Shown in pieces: positions 30,901 through 37,594 of a stretch of 64,000 nucleotides of DNA. Every line of letters starts with the position of its first letter. Within the stretch, counting starts at the first letter, position 1. The translations under genes and the position numbers were made by a program. The DNA is from a bacterium (GTDB lineage: Bacteria > Pseudomonadota > Gammaproteobacteria > Pseudomonadales > Moraxellaceae), in NCBI GenBank assembly GCA_029945725.1, contig JAQSDB010000002.1, positions 496,001 to 560,000 of the forward strand, read 5' to 3'. The notes under the pieces were generated by a model, which saw only the letters and a list, made by a program, of their open reading frames with translations, ran no database searches and was not told where the DNA came from.

Positions 30901-32703
30901 GTGCTCGACAAGCAGGGCGTATTGCTCACACAAACGACTACGGTTTTTGAGATTCGCTCAACGGCTCTCACCGGTGCCGGTCTGACCGGCAGTGTGAGTG
31001 CGGTGCCGGCAGAGTTGCCACAAGGCGAAACCGCTGTCCTCGGTATCAATATAGGTAATCAGGGCAATGCAGATCTCGTAAATCTACCCCTGCAGGTCGT
31101 GGTCAAGAATGTTGCCACCGGGCAGGTCGTCAAGCAGTTTGATATGACGGTTGCTTCGTTGCTGCAGTCAACGGTGTTTACGCAGGCCTTTAACTGGGTG
31201 CCGACCGATGCGGCCGGAACGGTCTATGACGTGAAATTGCAGGCCACGGTGAATGGCGCTGCACTTCTTCTTGCCGAAACTGGTTTCAAGGTAGCCGCGT
31301 TGCCTATCAAGTTTGGTGTTGACTCACATTGGGGCGGTCAGAGCCGTGTGCTCGTTTATCTCAACTGCCATCCGGATTGGCAGCTCAGTTGCAGCGGCTG
31401 GAAGTATGGCGACCACAAGGATCCCTGCTTCGTGACACGTAGCACAACCTTGAGCAAGTACCTGAATCAGCTAGGCGTGCCGTATCAGATTGTGACGGAA
31501 CAGGAAGATTTCCGTCGCGAGCTGCGCAGTGGCCGTTACAACAACTATTGGCTCTTGGGTGCAGTGGAAGCCGTGCCACATAACTTGCTTGAGGAAGTGC
31601 GCGAGGCCGTTTTCCGTGGTGACACGCTGGTAGTCGATGGTGGTTTGCAGCGCTGGGACAATCATGATTTTTACCCGATGCTGGGTGTGCAGTACCGGGG
31701 CTACCTCACGTTTAGTGACCAGAAGGCTACGTTCAAGGCCCCTGTATATGGTGCTGCCATGAGCCCCTTTGGCCCGCAGCAAACAGCGGGCAAGCCCCTG
31801 TTCCTGCAGTCTTATGGCAGTGGTCGTGTAACGGCCACTTATGACGGTAACAAGTGCACCAAGGTCGACTTTGCTGACATGTTGTTTGGTTTTTCATGGA
31901 AGAAACCCGCCACTTATCCTGCGGCGATAACCAATACTTTTGGCAAGGGTAAAACGCTGACCTTCGCCTTTGATGTGATCGATAGTCTGCCGGCGCTCAC
32001 GGCAGCACCTGCCTGGACGGAGATGCTGCGCGAAAGCATCGCCTTCACTCAGCCACTGGACATGATGACCACATCCCTGGTGCCGGGCGATTACCAGCGT
32101 TACAGCCTGACTGTAACGAACCAGGCCAAGGCCGCCAGTCTGGTGGCTACGATGACGTTGCCGGCCGGTAGTGTGCTGGTAAATACCCAGCCCGCATCTG
32201 TTACCAATGCAAACGGCAGCCTGAGCTTTACGTTTACCTTGCCAGAGAGTGGCGTGCAGGTACTGGACGCGGGTTTCCGTGTGCCGGTGACGGCAGGCAA
32301 TTACCCGGTGACAACGACATTGCGAGTGGCGGGTAGCACTGCAGATTACGGCAGCTATACCAGCACGCTGGGTGTTCTGGACACAGTAAACCGGGCCAGT
32401 CAGGCGCGGACCAGCATCAGTTCTTTGCCGATTCCATTCCTGAGCCTTGATCGCACGCGGCAGACGCATGCCTTGATGCAATACGACCTTGCCATGCTGC
32501 ATTACAACCTTGGCAAGTACTGGGTCGCGATTGATGAGTTGGCGGAAGTGGGTGAGGAACTTGGTACGTTCACGCAGACAGACACAAGCAACGCACGTGT
32601 GAATATGGATCTGTTGTTGCGGGATTGGGAAGGGCAGTGGTGGCGTGCTTGCGCCACAACAAACGGCCCGTCCGGGTCATTGCTGGGGAGGTGTGGGCCA
32701 TGA
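24985..32703 (+). CDS. Giant exported mosaic protein (terpene-cyclase-like toroids, beta-propeller, CARDB-type domains)
   Basis: About 2572 residues with an N-terminal signal (VRWAIVGLLAFSGVSAALS). Domains in order, residues from ATG 24985: alpha-toroid repeats with QW-like motifs (about 60-280; QRADGSWGGDLYLTAYAL), three or four CarboxypepD_reg-like beta domains (about 286-620), CARDB-like beta domains (about 630-910), a CxxCH motif (CAGCH, 929-933), toroid repeats again (GEWGSDDPNTGQWWANS), a beta-propeller-like block (about 1075-1305), the rest of the toroid (DGGWGIYPGWGSDPLVTAQ), a long array of CARDB/Big-like repeats (about 1460-2110), a glutamine-amidotransferase-like fold (about 2110-2355; VLVYLNCHPDW), and a final beta domain. 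ATG 24985 has an ACAGGA site 8 bases upstream; 24925 and 24952 are alternatives. No single enzyme function can be assigned; it is probably a secreted or surface protein handled by the adjacent secretion system. Confidence 0.85.
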   Translation: MALWGQHARVRWAIVGLLAFSGVSAALSLNPDVQRGLVWLEAKVTATGAMAGEDASIATPLQNRDEALRTLQLLSSGNAALVGVIGTEDTSSTEYLARQALSLGGAGTDVSVQLSALVARQNSDGGIGSKSSALDSAWALAALSQQPAQYSNAIAGLETYLFGQQWQDGGLAGLSDASRIEASSLMLLAQQALPASLDVRNSMNKLSAWLSQLQRADGSWGGDLYLTAYALAALTPVSADSAQQQSAASFLKGQQGVNGDWNNDPFITAVILRALSQTSVDGTGSTTSVTGQILSSSGNLPLSGVSIAVDGTATAIMTDAQGKFVLTGLASSNHNFSFLLAGYQPRIISATVPALGSLDLGVMLLSPMAGSNILSGYIYDVDSQQPLAGATVTVASVPAITVQTDAAGHYQISNIAAGTFSLMATAGGYTVQNYAVTVASGSNLLHFKLRKQSNPTPLPTGPATLSGQVVTLGSGQAISDVQILVNQQVIASSNASGNFSLSFSAGTYQIDYQKAGFLTLTQQVSVTEGSVVSIGQVALTPQRTTTRLSGIVRDAQTQQVLPDAAVQIIDGVMSRADQNGHYVLDNLSGTQFDVRVSATGYNSETTRLGVSFPGEVTYDFALAAQASQGVQIAPLGVAPATAGLHADVLATTSYQNTGTEDAMLVSTLQLLDANGQVVSAAVAYANATDSIPLGTFTLAVNESKPVFFRWNSGQFPPGRYQLVARASAAGTISRSNILGTVLAERSGSLTLTAKEHFAGSITATPPVQQAGNVQPVHLTAVVQNDGNVASSSRQFSARLDDEKTGAPVTTLTATVSALPVGQLASVNFGSWSPAAPGSYHVTLLNEANETIGSPSRVYIGDAAKGFFTVNKVVVPTGNQIVKGYVALSGVDPVTGEITDPMAPLIKAAIQKAVSYNDTNASAWVSYNGCAGCHIASQAIVGGETNNGLANYDAQKRSQVIGKVVSTLHPEDGYFDDNDPYFKSQSTLSFWGLMNVQNNASLAGTYASAAKYLLSFQEQSGEWGSDDPNTGQWWANSLAATALNVDSLVRYTDFINKNQPASFYWTFPFTQYGQSFTCPCSLTLDADKNLYVTHVNEGILERVSPDGTRQTLLSGYPDMRNVLVRANGDIYVGMANGLVKRSANGSVKVIGNVRVIDVVEAPNGNIFAASYNSGTIYTVVNDQLVYYVNAPNNHHIAVGHDGNLYYTTWGDGIIVKVSQNKALSVAGRYPRGAYPYQLLQYPDGRWAVSGMAGIYLMSEDFSYTIQRVTAQESYGMAMVDGVLVYAPSEPGSLMQYSQGGMPAMFGMPASIAPSLAKAKTWLLQNSEPTSLGTQRKTMALIGLASLENYFAGAADPAIKTRMQELDAALRSLQNTDGGWGIYPGWGSDPLVTAQVGYALDKLNPSPDDPAVQKAIQWILSQQAADGSWHSAQMMTNVAATTWVAIWLPIALNRVGGIDTDLHLSFPSGIHLANPSVAPADSFANTDGSTNYHWNFLGVTANGRNINFDLTLDNLLPNEQRPVAAEAHLAFNNSFTNSRVTAPLAIPVVSASNGLNLSLNTDQNSYGANTPVVIAAGVGNTGAVLQDGSVHLWVYAQDGTQVADLGIQSFTGLASSTQQALSGAWNTATLLPNAYYVQATLYDSNGQQVGTARKDLVIVSSSATGHLLSGQVTTDKGSYGALDRVHVTDRIANLTTNTLVGNLQLQTTITSPANLVVWSHQDSVSQLVAGGLKDFAFDVPVANAPAGVYTVSLQVTDSSGAVQAQSSTNYAVFSSAANGAGLGGTLALARRTLVPGETQTISMTLNNQGNALINALPVTVSIVDPVNNLVVAQWQDTVPSLAVAGTANLSHTWVTQGDYGRNLVAVLTTGITGTRALAQSVFSLAKPSLTLTYASNKPLYDVNESALLTAAVVSGVNLPLTDLSVVQQIKRPDGTVLWQSTQTGQLLAALGSLTRQDPVALGRSAAGNYTGTLSVLDKQGVLLTQTTTVFEIRSTALTGAGLTGSVSAVPAELPQGETAVLGINIGNQGNADLVNLPLQVVVKNVATGQVVKQFDMTVASLLQSTVFTQAFNWVPTDAAGTVYDVKLQATVNGAALLLAETGFKVAALPIKFGVDSHWGGQSRVLVYLNCHPDWQLSCSGWKYGDHKDPCFVTRSTTLSKYLNQLGVPYQIVTEQEDFRRELRSGRYNNYWLLGAVEAVPHNLLEEVREAVFRGDTLVVDGGLQRWDNHDFYPMLGVQYRGYLTFSDQKATFKAPVYGAAMSPFGPQQTAGKPLFLQSYGSGRVTATYDGNKCTKVDFADMLFGFSWKKPATYPAAITNTFGKGKTLTFAFDVIDSLPALTAAPAWTEMLRESIAFTQPLDMMTTSLVPGDYQRYSLTVTNQAKAASLVATMTLPAGSVLVNTQPASVTNANGSLSFTFTLPESGVQVLDAGFRVPVTAGNYPVTTTLRVAGSTADYGSYTSTLGVLDTVNRASQARTSISSLPIPFLSLDRTRQTHALMQYDLAMLHYNLGKYWVAIDELAEVGEELGTFTQTDTSNARVNMDLLLRDWEGQWWRACATTNGPSGSLLGRCGP

Positions 32704-32819
32704 GCACATCCCCTTCCAGGAGCGACTCTCTCTGTACTGTGCAAAGAGGATCAGGGAGCGATACAAAATCTGCTCTCAGCAAAACAACACCGGTAAAAGC
32801 ACATCAGGAAAATAACGGC

Positions 32820-35800
32820 ATGAAGCAGCGGCACAAAGGTCAGCAGCGCATCAAGGCGCTGATTGAGGGTACACAGTTGTTTGGCTCGTTTGCCAGACGA
32901 AGCATTACCCTTCTGGTGCTGACCTCCTACCTGGCGCTGCTCAGCGCGCCAGCCGCTGCTGCAGTACGTCAGGAGGTGTTTGGGCGCCCGAAACCCTTGA
33001 CCGAAAACAGCATCACGTCCAGTGAGCTGTCCACGATGCGTGAATCCATGCGCCAGTTTCGTCTGGAGCAACGCCTTGCCGCCAGTACCCCGGAAACTGT
33101 CACCGACAAGCTGAAGAGTCTTTTTACCGACAGCCCCAAAATAAAGGCCCAACGCACACTGGCCGATAGCCTGATCGCTTCCAAAGCCCGGCTTTTGAGC
33201 GAAGCTGCCGAGCAGGATCAATCCCTTGCCGCTACGCGGGCTGATCTACTGAAAAAGCATTTGCCGGCCAGTATTCTGGCTCGTCACGATGCGGCGGTAA
33301 AAACCATTGCCACGCGCCGTGCCGATCTGCTCTCCACCCTGGATCAATTGCAACAGGCTCAAGGTAAAGACAGCGCTGATCAGCGAGAGCAGAAACTTAA
33401 CGATCTGGATAAAAAGCTTGAGCAGTGGGGAGGAGCCAAGTCCGCCAAAACGGATTTCAAGCATCTGCCCTGGGGAAGTCCGAGCAGTAAGGTGCGTGCG
33501 CCACGTGACAACAAGTTTGCGTATCTCTCTCATCTGGAGATGTTCGGCATTGAGCCTGTTCGGGTCGCCTATGCTGGTCATTTACCGGTACCGCCAGGCA
33601 CCACGCTGCCTGTGCTGCCCAATATCGGTGAAGTCGTGCAGCCGGCCGATTTAAGCCAAAACGAAGACATAAAATTCACCGCCGCCATTCGCGCCAAGGC
33701 CCTGGAGCTGCACCACAACCCTGCCGAGATTTATCGCTGGGTGCACGACAACATCGAATACATTCCCACCTACGGCTCCATTCAAGGCGCGGATTACGCC
33801 CTGCAAACCAGGCGTGGCAATGCCTTTGATACTGCGAGTCTGCTGATTGCCTTGCTGCGCGCCAGCAATATCCCCTCACGTTATGTGTACGGCACCATCG
33901 AAGTGCCGATTGATCAGGCCATGAACTGGGTCGGGGGTGTGACAAGCCCTGATGCTGTACTTAATTTGATGGGGCAGGGTGGCATTCCCTCGGTCGGTCT
34001 GACGCAGGGCGGAAAAATCACCGCCATTCAAATGGAGCATGCGTGGGTAGAAGCTTTTGTGGATTTTGTGCCCAGTCGAGGCACCAAAAACATCACGCCC
34101 GATACCTGGGTTCCGCTGGACGCCAGCTTCAAGCAGTACACCTACACACAAGCGCTGGATCTGAAAACTGCCGTACCCTTCGATGCGAATGCATTGGTCA
34201 GTGATGTTAAAACCGGTGCTACGGTTGATGAGCAAAACGGTTATGTGCAAAACCTGGATCAAAGCAAAATCCAGACGGCACTCACCACCTACCAGGCGCA
34301 GGTAAAAGATTACCTCACCACGCAACAACCGAATGCCACAGTAGGCGATATTCTCGGCACCAAAATCATCAAGCCCAATGCCACGGCACTGTTAAGTACT
34401 GTGCTGCCGACCAAATTGGTGGCGGTGGCGGGGGATTTTCAGGAACTGCCGAGTACGATGCGGCATTATTTTAATTACACGGTGTACAGCGACAGCGTCA
34501 GTCGCGACACCGACAGCCCCACCATTCAGAAAAAACTCAGCCTGCCGTATCTCGCCGGAAAAGCCCTGGCACTTTCCTTCAAACCCGCCACGGCCGACGA
34601 CGAAGCCACCATCAACAGTTATTTGCCCAAACCCCATGCCGACGGCACACCGATTGACCCGAGTGAATTGCCCAGCTCCTTGCCCGGTTATTTAATCAAC
34701 GTGACCCCGGAATTAACGGTGGATGGACAAACCATTGCCACGGGCGACGCACAAGCCATCGGCAGCGACGCCATCACCCGCGCCAGCATCACCTCACCCA
34801 ATTCCAGCCTGAGTGAGGTCACCAGCGAGAATGTGATTACGGCAGGGGAGTATCATGCGATTGGGATTGATGGTCAGGGCCTGAGTGCCGCGCAACTCGC
34901 GCACTTAAAAACGCAACTCGAAGCGACTAAACAAAAGCTGGAAAGCCAGCAGCTCGATGCCCTCACCAAGCACGATTTGACCGGGGCTATTTTACAAACC
35001 GGCGTGCAAAGTTATTTCGCCACCAACGACGTGCAAGACCAGATCGCCGCCCGCGCCGGCAGCACCGTCACCAATCGCCTGCCCAGTTATGGCAGTTTCA
35101 GCAGCACGCTGAGCACAAAATACAGCTGGGGCGTACCGAAAAGCGTCAGCGCCTCGGGCGTGACCATGGATATTGATCACTTGACGGCAGGCTTGGTGGA
35201 TAAAACCAATAACACCCAAAAGGGCGTGGCATTTCAGCTCGCCAGTGGCAACCGCATGAGCGCCAATGAACATCTGGTGCCCGAACAGTTGTTCAGCACC
35301 GAAAGCCAAAAGGCCGAAGGCGTTTCTGCGGTAAAAGCCTTGCAGATAGCCGCACAGCAAGGCCAGCGCATCTACACCATCACGAAAGCTAATGCGCAAA
35401 ACGCGATTCCCGAGCTAACGCTGAATCAATCCACCAAAAATGAGATTGCCAACGCCGTCAACGCGGGTTATCAAGTGACCACGAGCCAGGGCAATATCAG
35501 TTATGCAGGGTGGACGGGAGCTGGGTATATTATTCTTGACCAAGAGACCGGGGCGGGGGCTTATAAGATTAGTGGCGGGGAGAATGGGGCGAAAAACATA
35601 CTAAAAGCGCTTGATAGTTTTTTGATGGTCTTTGGTCCGTACAGCACTTTTAAGGCTTGGGCTTTGCTTGGCAATGCTGCTGGTGAGTCATTCGGGAATT
35701 TCTTTGCTCTTATTGGAATTACTCTTGGGATTTTTGACATTGTTGGAAGATGCGCTGGCGCCGGACAGGATGTCGTTATTCAAATTCTTGTTCCGTATGT

Positions 35801-36002
35801 AATGATGAATCTTTTGGCGCTTATTATTATGGCGTCTTTGTCATTGAGTTTCTTTGTTGCAATCGCGGTCGGTATTTTACTCGATAGAATGATTTCTTCT
35901 CTTAAGGAGTCCCTGATTGATGGGCATGGTTGCAATCCGCCACTAAGTCAGCGCGCTAGAGAGTTCAATTATTCCATTGCGCTTCTTGGGGGTAGATTAT
36001 GA
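32820..36002 (+). CDS. Large transglutaminase-like exported protein with variable C-terminal membrane tip
   Basis: About 1060 residues with a signal peptide (SITLLVLTSYLALLSAPAAAA, cleavage near residue 43), a coiled-coil region (about 110-210) and a transglutaminase-like core (about 295-440): IYRWVHDNIEYIPTYGS, RRGNAFDTASLLIALLRAS, MEHAWVEAFVDF and WVPLDASFK. His and Asp positions of the papain-like triad are present, but the expected Cys is replaced in GNAFDTA, so catalysis is doubtful. A helical segment (about 687-722) is duplicated downstream. The last ~170 residues after GAYKISGGENG are AT-rich, hydrophobic and unrelated in composition (three or four membrane helices). ATG 32820 follows an AGGA site; the longer frame overlaps the giant-protein gene. 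Such proteins usually neighbour Rhs genes. Confidence 0.85.
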   Translation: MKQRHKGQQRIKALIEGTQLFGSFARRSITLLVLTSYLALLSAPAAAAVRQEVFGRPKPLTENSITSSELSTMRESMRQFRLEQRLAASTPETVTDKLKSLFTDSPKIKAQRTLADSLIASKARLLSEAAEQDQSLAATRADLLKKHLPASILARHDAAVKTIATRRADLLSTLDQLQQAQGKDSADQREQKLNDLDKKLEQWGGAKSAKTDFKHLPWGSPSSKVRAPRDNKFAYLSHLEMFGIEPVRVAYAGHLPVPPGTTLPVLPNIGEVVQPADLSQNEDIKFTAAIRAKALELHHNPAEIYRWVHDNIEYIPTYGSIQGADYALQTRRGNAFDTASLLIALLRASNIPSRYVYGTIEVPIDQAMNWVGGVTSPDAVLNLMGQGGIPSVGLTQGGKITAIQMEHAWVEAFVDFVPSRGTKNITPDTWVPLDASFKQYTYTQALDLKTAVPFDANALVSDVKTGATVDEQNGYVQNLDQSKIQTALTTYQAQVKDYLTTQQPNATVGDILGTKIIKPNATALLSTVLPTKLVAVAGDFQELPSTMRHYFNYTVYSDSVSRDTDSPTIQKKLSLPYLAGKALALSFKPATADDEATINSYLPKPHADGTPIDPSELPSSLPGYLINVTPELTVDGQTIATGDAQAIGSDAITRASITSPNSSLSEVTSENVITAGEYHAIGIDGQGLSAAQLAHLKTQLEATKQKLESQQLDALTKHDLTGAILQTGVQSYFATNDVQDQIAARAGSTVTNRLPSYGSFSSTLSTKYSWGVPKSVSASGVTMDIDHLTAGLVDKTNNTQKGVAFQLASGNRMSANEHLVPEQLFSTESQKAEGVSAVKALQIAAQQGQRIYTITKANAQNAIPELTLNQSTKNEIANAVNAGYQVTTSQGNISYAGWTGAGYIILDQETGAGAYKISGGENGAKNILKALDSFLMVFGPYSTFKAWALLGNAAGESFGNFFALIGITLGIFDIVGRCAGAGQDVVIQILVPYVMMNLLALIIMASLSLSFFVAIAVGILLDRMISSLKESLIDGHGCNPPLSQRAREFNYSIALLGGRL
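34877..34981 (+). repeat. Parent copy of a 105-bp direct repeat inside the transglutaminase-like gene
   Basis: This coding segment (LSAAQLAHLKTQLEATKQ and onward) recurs 1731 bp downstream at 36608-36712 with about eight differences, nearly all synonymous. Confidence 0.9.
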
Positions 36003-36448
36003 ATTTATTATTTATTATAGGGCTGGCTGTATCGTTGTGGCTAATGGTCTCTGGCGGTAGAGTTTTATTTCTTACATTCAGGTCTGAGTGGTCTGAGGTT
36101 GAGCCTGGCTCAATGGATGTTCGGCTGAAGTTGCACTCTAGTGGAATTTATGGGACTAAAACTTATAGGCCATTTGTAAAATATACTTACGAGTTTATGG
36201 GTGCGGCATACTCTTCTGATAGATATGCATTTTCGGAGTCTGAAGACTCAGGGGATGAAAATATTGTACGAAAAATATGTGCAGACTTGGTAAGTAATAA
36301 AACAATGATCCATGTCAACAAGGGTAATCCAAGATTATCTGTACTAAAGCTTCGTGACGCGAAAAGCTCAGTTAGCCAGGCTTTCGCCTTCGTTATTGGT
36401 GGGTTTCTGATATTTACTTTCGTCTTGTTTTTTTGGGTTGGTTATTGA
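35999..36448 (+). CDS. Small membrane protein, DUF3592-like
   Basis: A 149-residue protein with a membrane helix at each end (about 3-27 and 127-147) and a beta-rich middle (TYRPFVKYTYEFMGAAYSSDRYAF, MIHVNKGNPRLSVLK) matching the DUF3592 pattern. It overlaps the stop of the transglutaminase-like gene by 4 bp (ATGA) and shares the low GC of that gene's variable tip, so tip and small protein probably travel as a pair. An immunity or partner function for the tip is inferred from this arrangement only. Confidence 0.68.
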   Translation: MNLLFIIGLAVSLWLMVSGGRVLFLTFRSEWSEVEPGSMDVRLKLHSSGIYGTKTYRPFVKYTYEFMGAAYSSDRYAFSESEDSGDENIVRKICADLVSNKTMIHVNKGNPRLSVLKLRDAKSSVSQAFAFVIGGFLIFTFVLFFWVGY

Positions 36449-36607
36449 CGGTTGATGAAAATAAAACATTCCGAAATTGGTGAGTGCGGGATGATCCAGC
36501 TGCTCACTACCGACGGCCACTGGCGTTAAATAATGAAAGCGCAGCCTGATTCAAATCAAAAATTAATAGGGCACCCTTGAATAAAGGGGTCGGAGTGAAT
36601 TAATTCC

Positions 36608-36712
36608 GGGCTTGAGTGCCGCGCAACTCGCGCACTTAAAAACGCAACTCGAAGCGACTAAACAAAAGCTGGAAAGCAAACAGCTTGATGCACTGACCAA
36701 ACACGATTTGAC
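36608..36712 (+). repeat. Displaced 105-bp copy of the transglutaminase-like coding segment
   Basis: Matches 34877-34981 with about eight mismatches, seven of them silent (one Gln to Lys). The frame reads LSAAQLAHLKTQLEATKQ and continues to LTAKKGGRRD before a stop at about 36740. It lacks a start and its flanks are unrelated, so it is a remnant of a former tip junction. Confidence 0.9.
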
Positions 36713-36919
36713 TGCAAAAAAAGGGGGGCGGAGGGATTAAACTTTGACCAGTACTTTGTGGTAGGAAGGAGCTTCTGCAGGAAGCAAGGTGGGGTGGCAC
36801 GGAGTGCCAAGGCGTACGCGTTTATATATAGTGACTTTTTCCGCCACTTGGTTCGAATAGGTAGTAGTCAAGAGGCCTTCTTTGAGTCATAAAATTATCT
36901 GGTTTTATCTTGAGTTGCC

Positions 36920-36956
36920 CAAGGATTATCACCGCATCACGCGGTGATAATCCTTG
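36920..36956. repeat. Perfect 16-bp inverted repeat with 5-base loop
   Basis: CAAGGATTATCACCGC pairs fully with GCGGTGATAATCCTTG around the loop ATCAC. There is no T-run after it, so it is not a typical intrinsic terminator; it may be a REP-like element or a protein-binding palindrome. Confidence 0.6.
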
Positions 36957-37010
36957 CCTAGATCAGTGGGTATTTTGGCTTTGCTTGTTGCTGTTTTGAC
37001 GTTTGGCTAA

Positions 37011-37187
37011 GTGAATTGTAATTCACCGATATTGATGGTCTTTGCTTTTGCATCAGTTCTCTTGGTTGGGATATGGTCTCTTACACTAAGATGTAAAAAG
37101 TGGGGGCGCTTGTTATATGACCCTCACACGAGTATGTCGTATTCTTTTTCGAAGCATTGCAGAAATTGTGGAGCTTCAGTTGATTAG
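37011..37187 (+). CDS. Tiny membrane protein with zinc-ribbon-like Cys pairs
   Basis: Reads 58 residues from GTG 37011 or 50 from ATG 37035. It has one membrane helix (VFAFASVLLVGIWSLTL) followed by a short tail with RCKKWGRLLYD and HCRNCGASVD, a split zinc-ribbon-like pattern. No strong ribosome site is seen, so it may be the surviving end of a displaced cassette gene. Family not recognised. Confidence 0.4.
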   Translation: MNCNSPILMVFAFASVLLVGIWSLTLRCKKWGRLLYDPHTSMSYSFSKHCRNCGASVD

Positions 37188-37466
37188 TTACTCAGCAACT
37201 TTTTGTTTGTAGAGCCTATCGATAGCATTTAGCTCCTTGTTCATCTGCTGCTCCCTTAACTTCATCGACTGCAACGTTTTGGCACACAGCGCGAGCTCAT
37301 CCAGCTGGCCCATGGTTAGCGTAAAAGGATTGTCTATCCATTTCTGCGCAATGCGCGAACATGCCATGGCATCAAACTGATAGGCCGCTGATGCAGGAGC
37401 GGCATCGGTGGCATGGGTTATCTGGCTAGCCAGCAGGATCACGGCGGCAATAATGTATGTCTTCAT
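37188..37466 (-). CDS. Small exported hypothetical protein
   Basis: A 92-residue protein with a signal peptide (MKTYIIAAVILLASQITHA) and a helical body with two Cys (MACSRIAQKW, LALCAKTLQS) and a coiled C-terminus. Good start context: AGGAAGAAACCCC precedes the ATG. It is the leftmost gene of the integrative-element-like block and reads in the same direction as the next four. Function unknown. Confidence 0.6.
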   Translation of the reverse strand: MKTYIIAAVILLASQITHATDAAPASAAYQFDAMACSRIAQKWIDNPFTLTMGQLDELALCAKTLQSMKLREQQMNKELNAIDRLYKQKVAE

Positions 37467-37594
37467 GGGGTTTCTTCCTGAATTTGTCTTTAAAGGTGAA
37501 ATGCCTGGACGCGCCTCTGCGCTGCGTGATGTGGGCGCAGTGCCGGAGGCGGTGGGCGTGGGTTGTGGGTGTAACGGGGTGCAGTGCGTTTGAA

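Larger units (their letters stand above)
36449..37010. other. Degenerate cassette region (no intact gene)
   Basis: About 560 bases without a supported gene. It holds a displaced fragment of the transglutaminase-like gene (36608-36712), two copies of a related purine-rich phrase (GGGGTCGGAGTGAATTAATT at 36579 and GGGGCGGAGGGATTAA near 36725) of a kind I associate with small mobile repeats, and a perfect 16-bp hairpin at 36920-36956. It looks like debris of earlier cassette exchanges. Confidence 0.6.
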
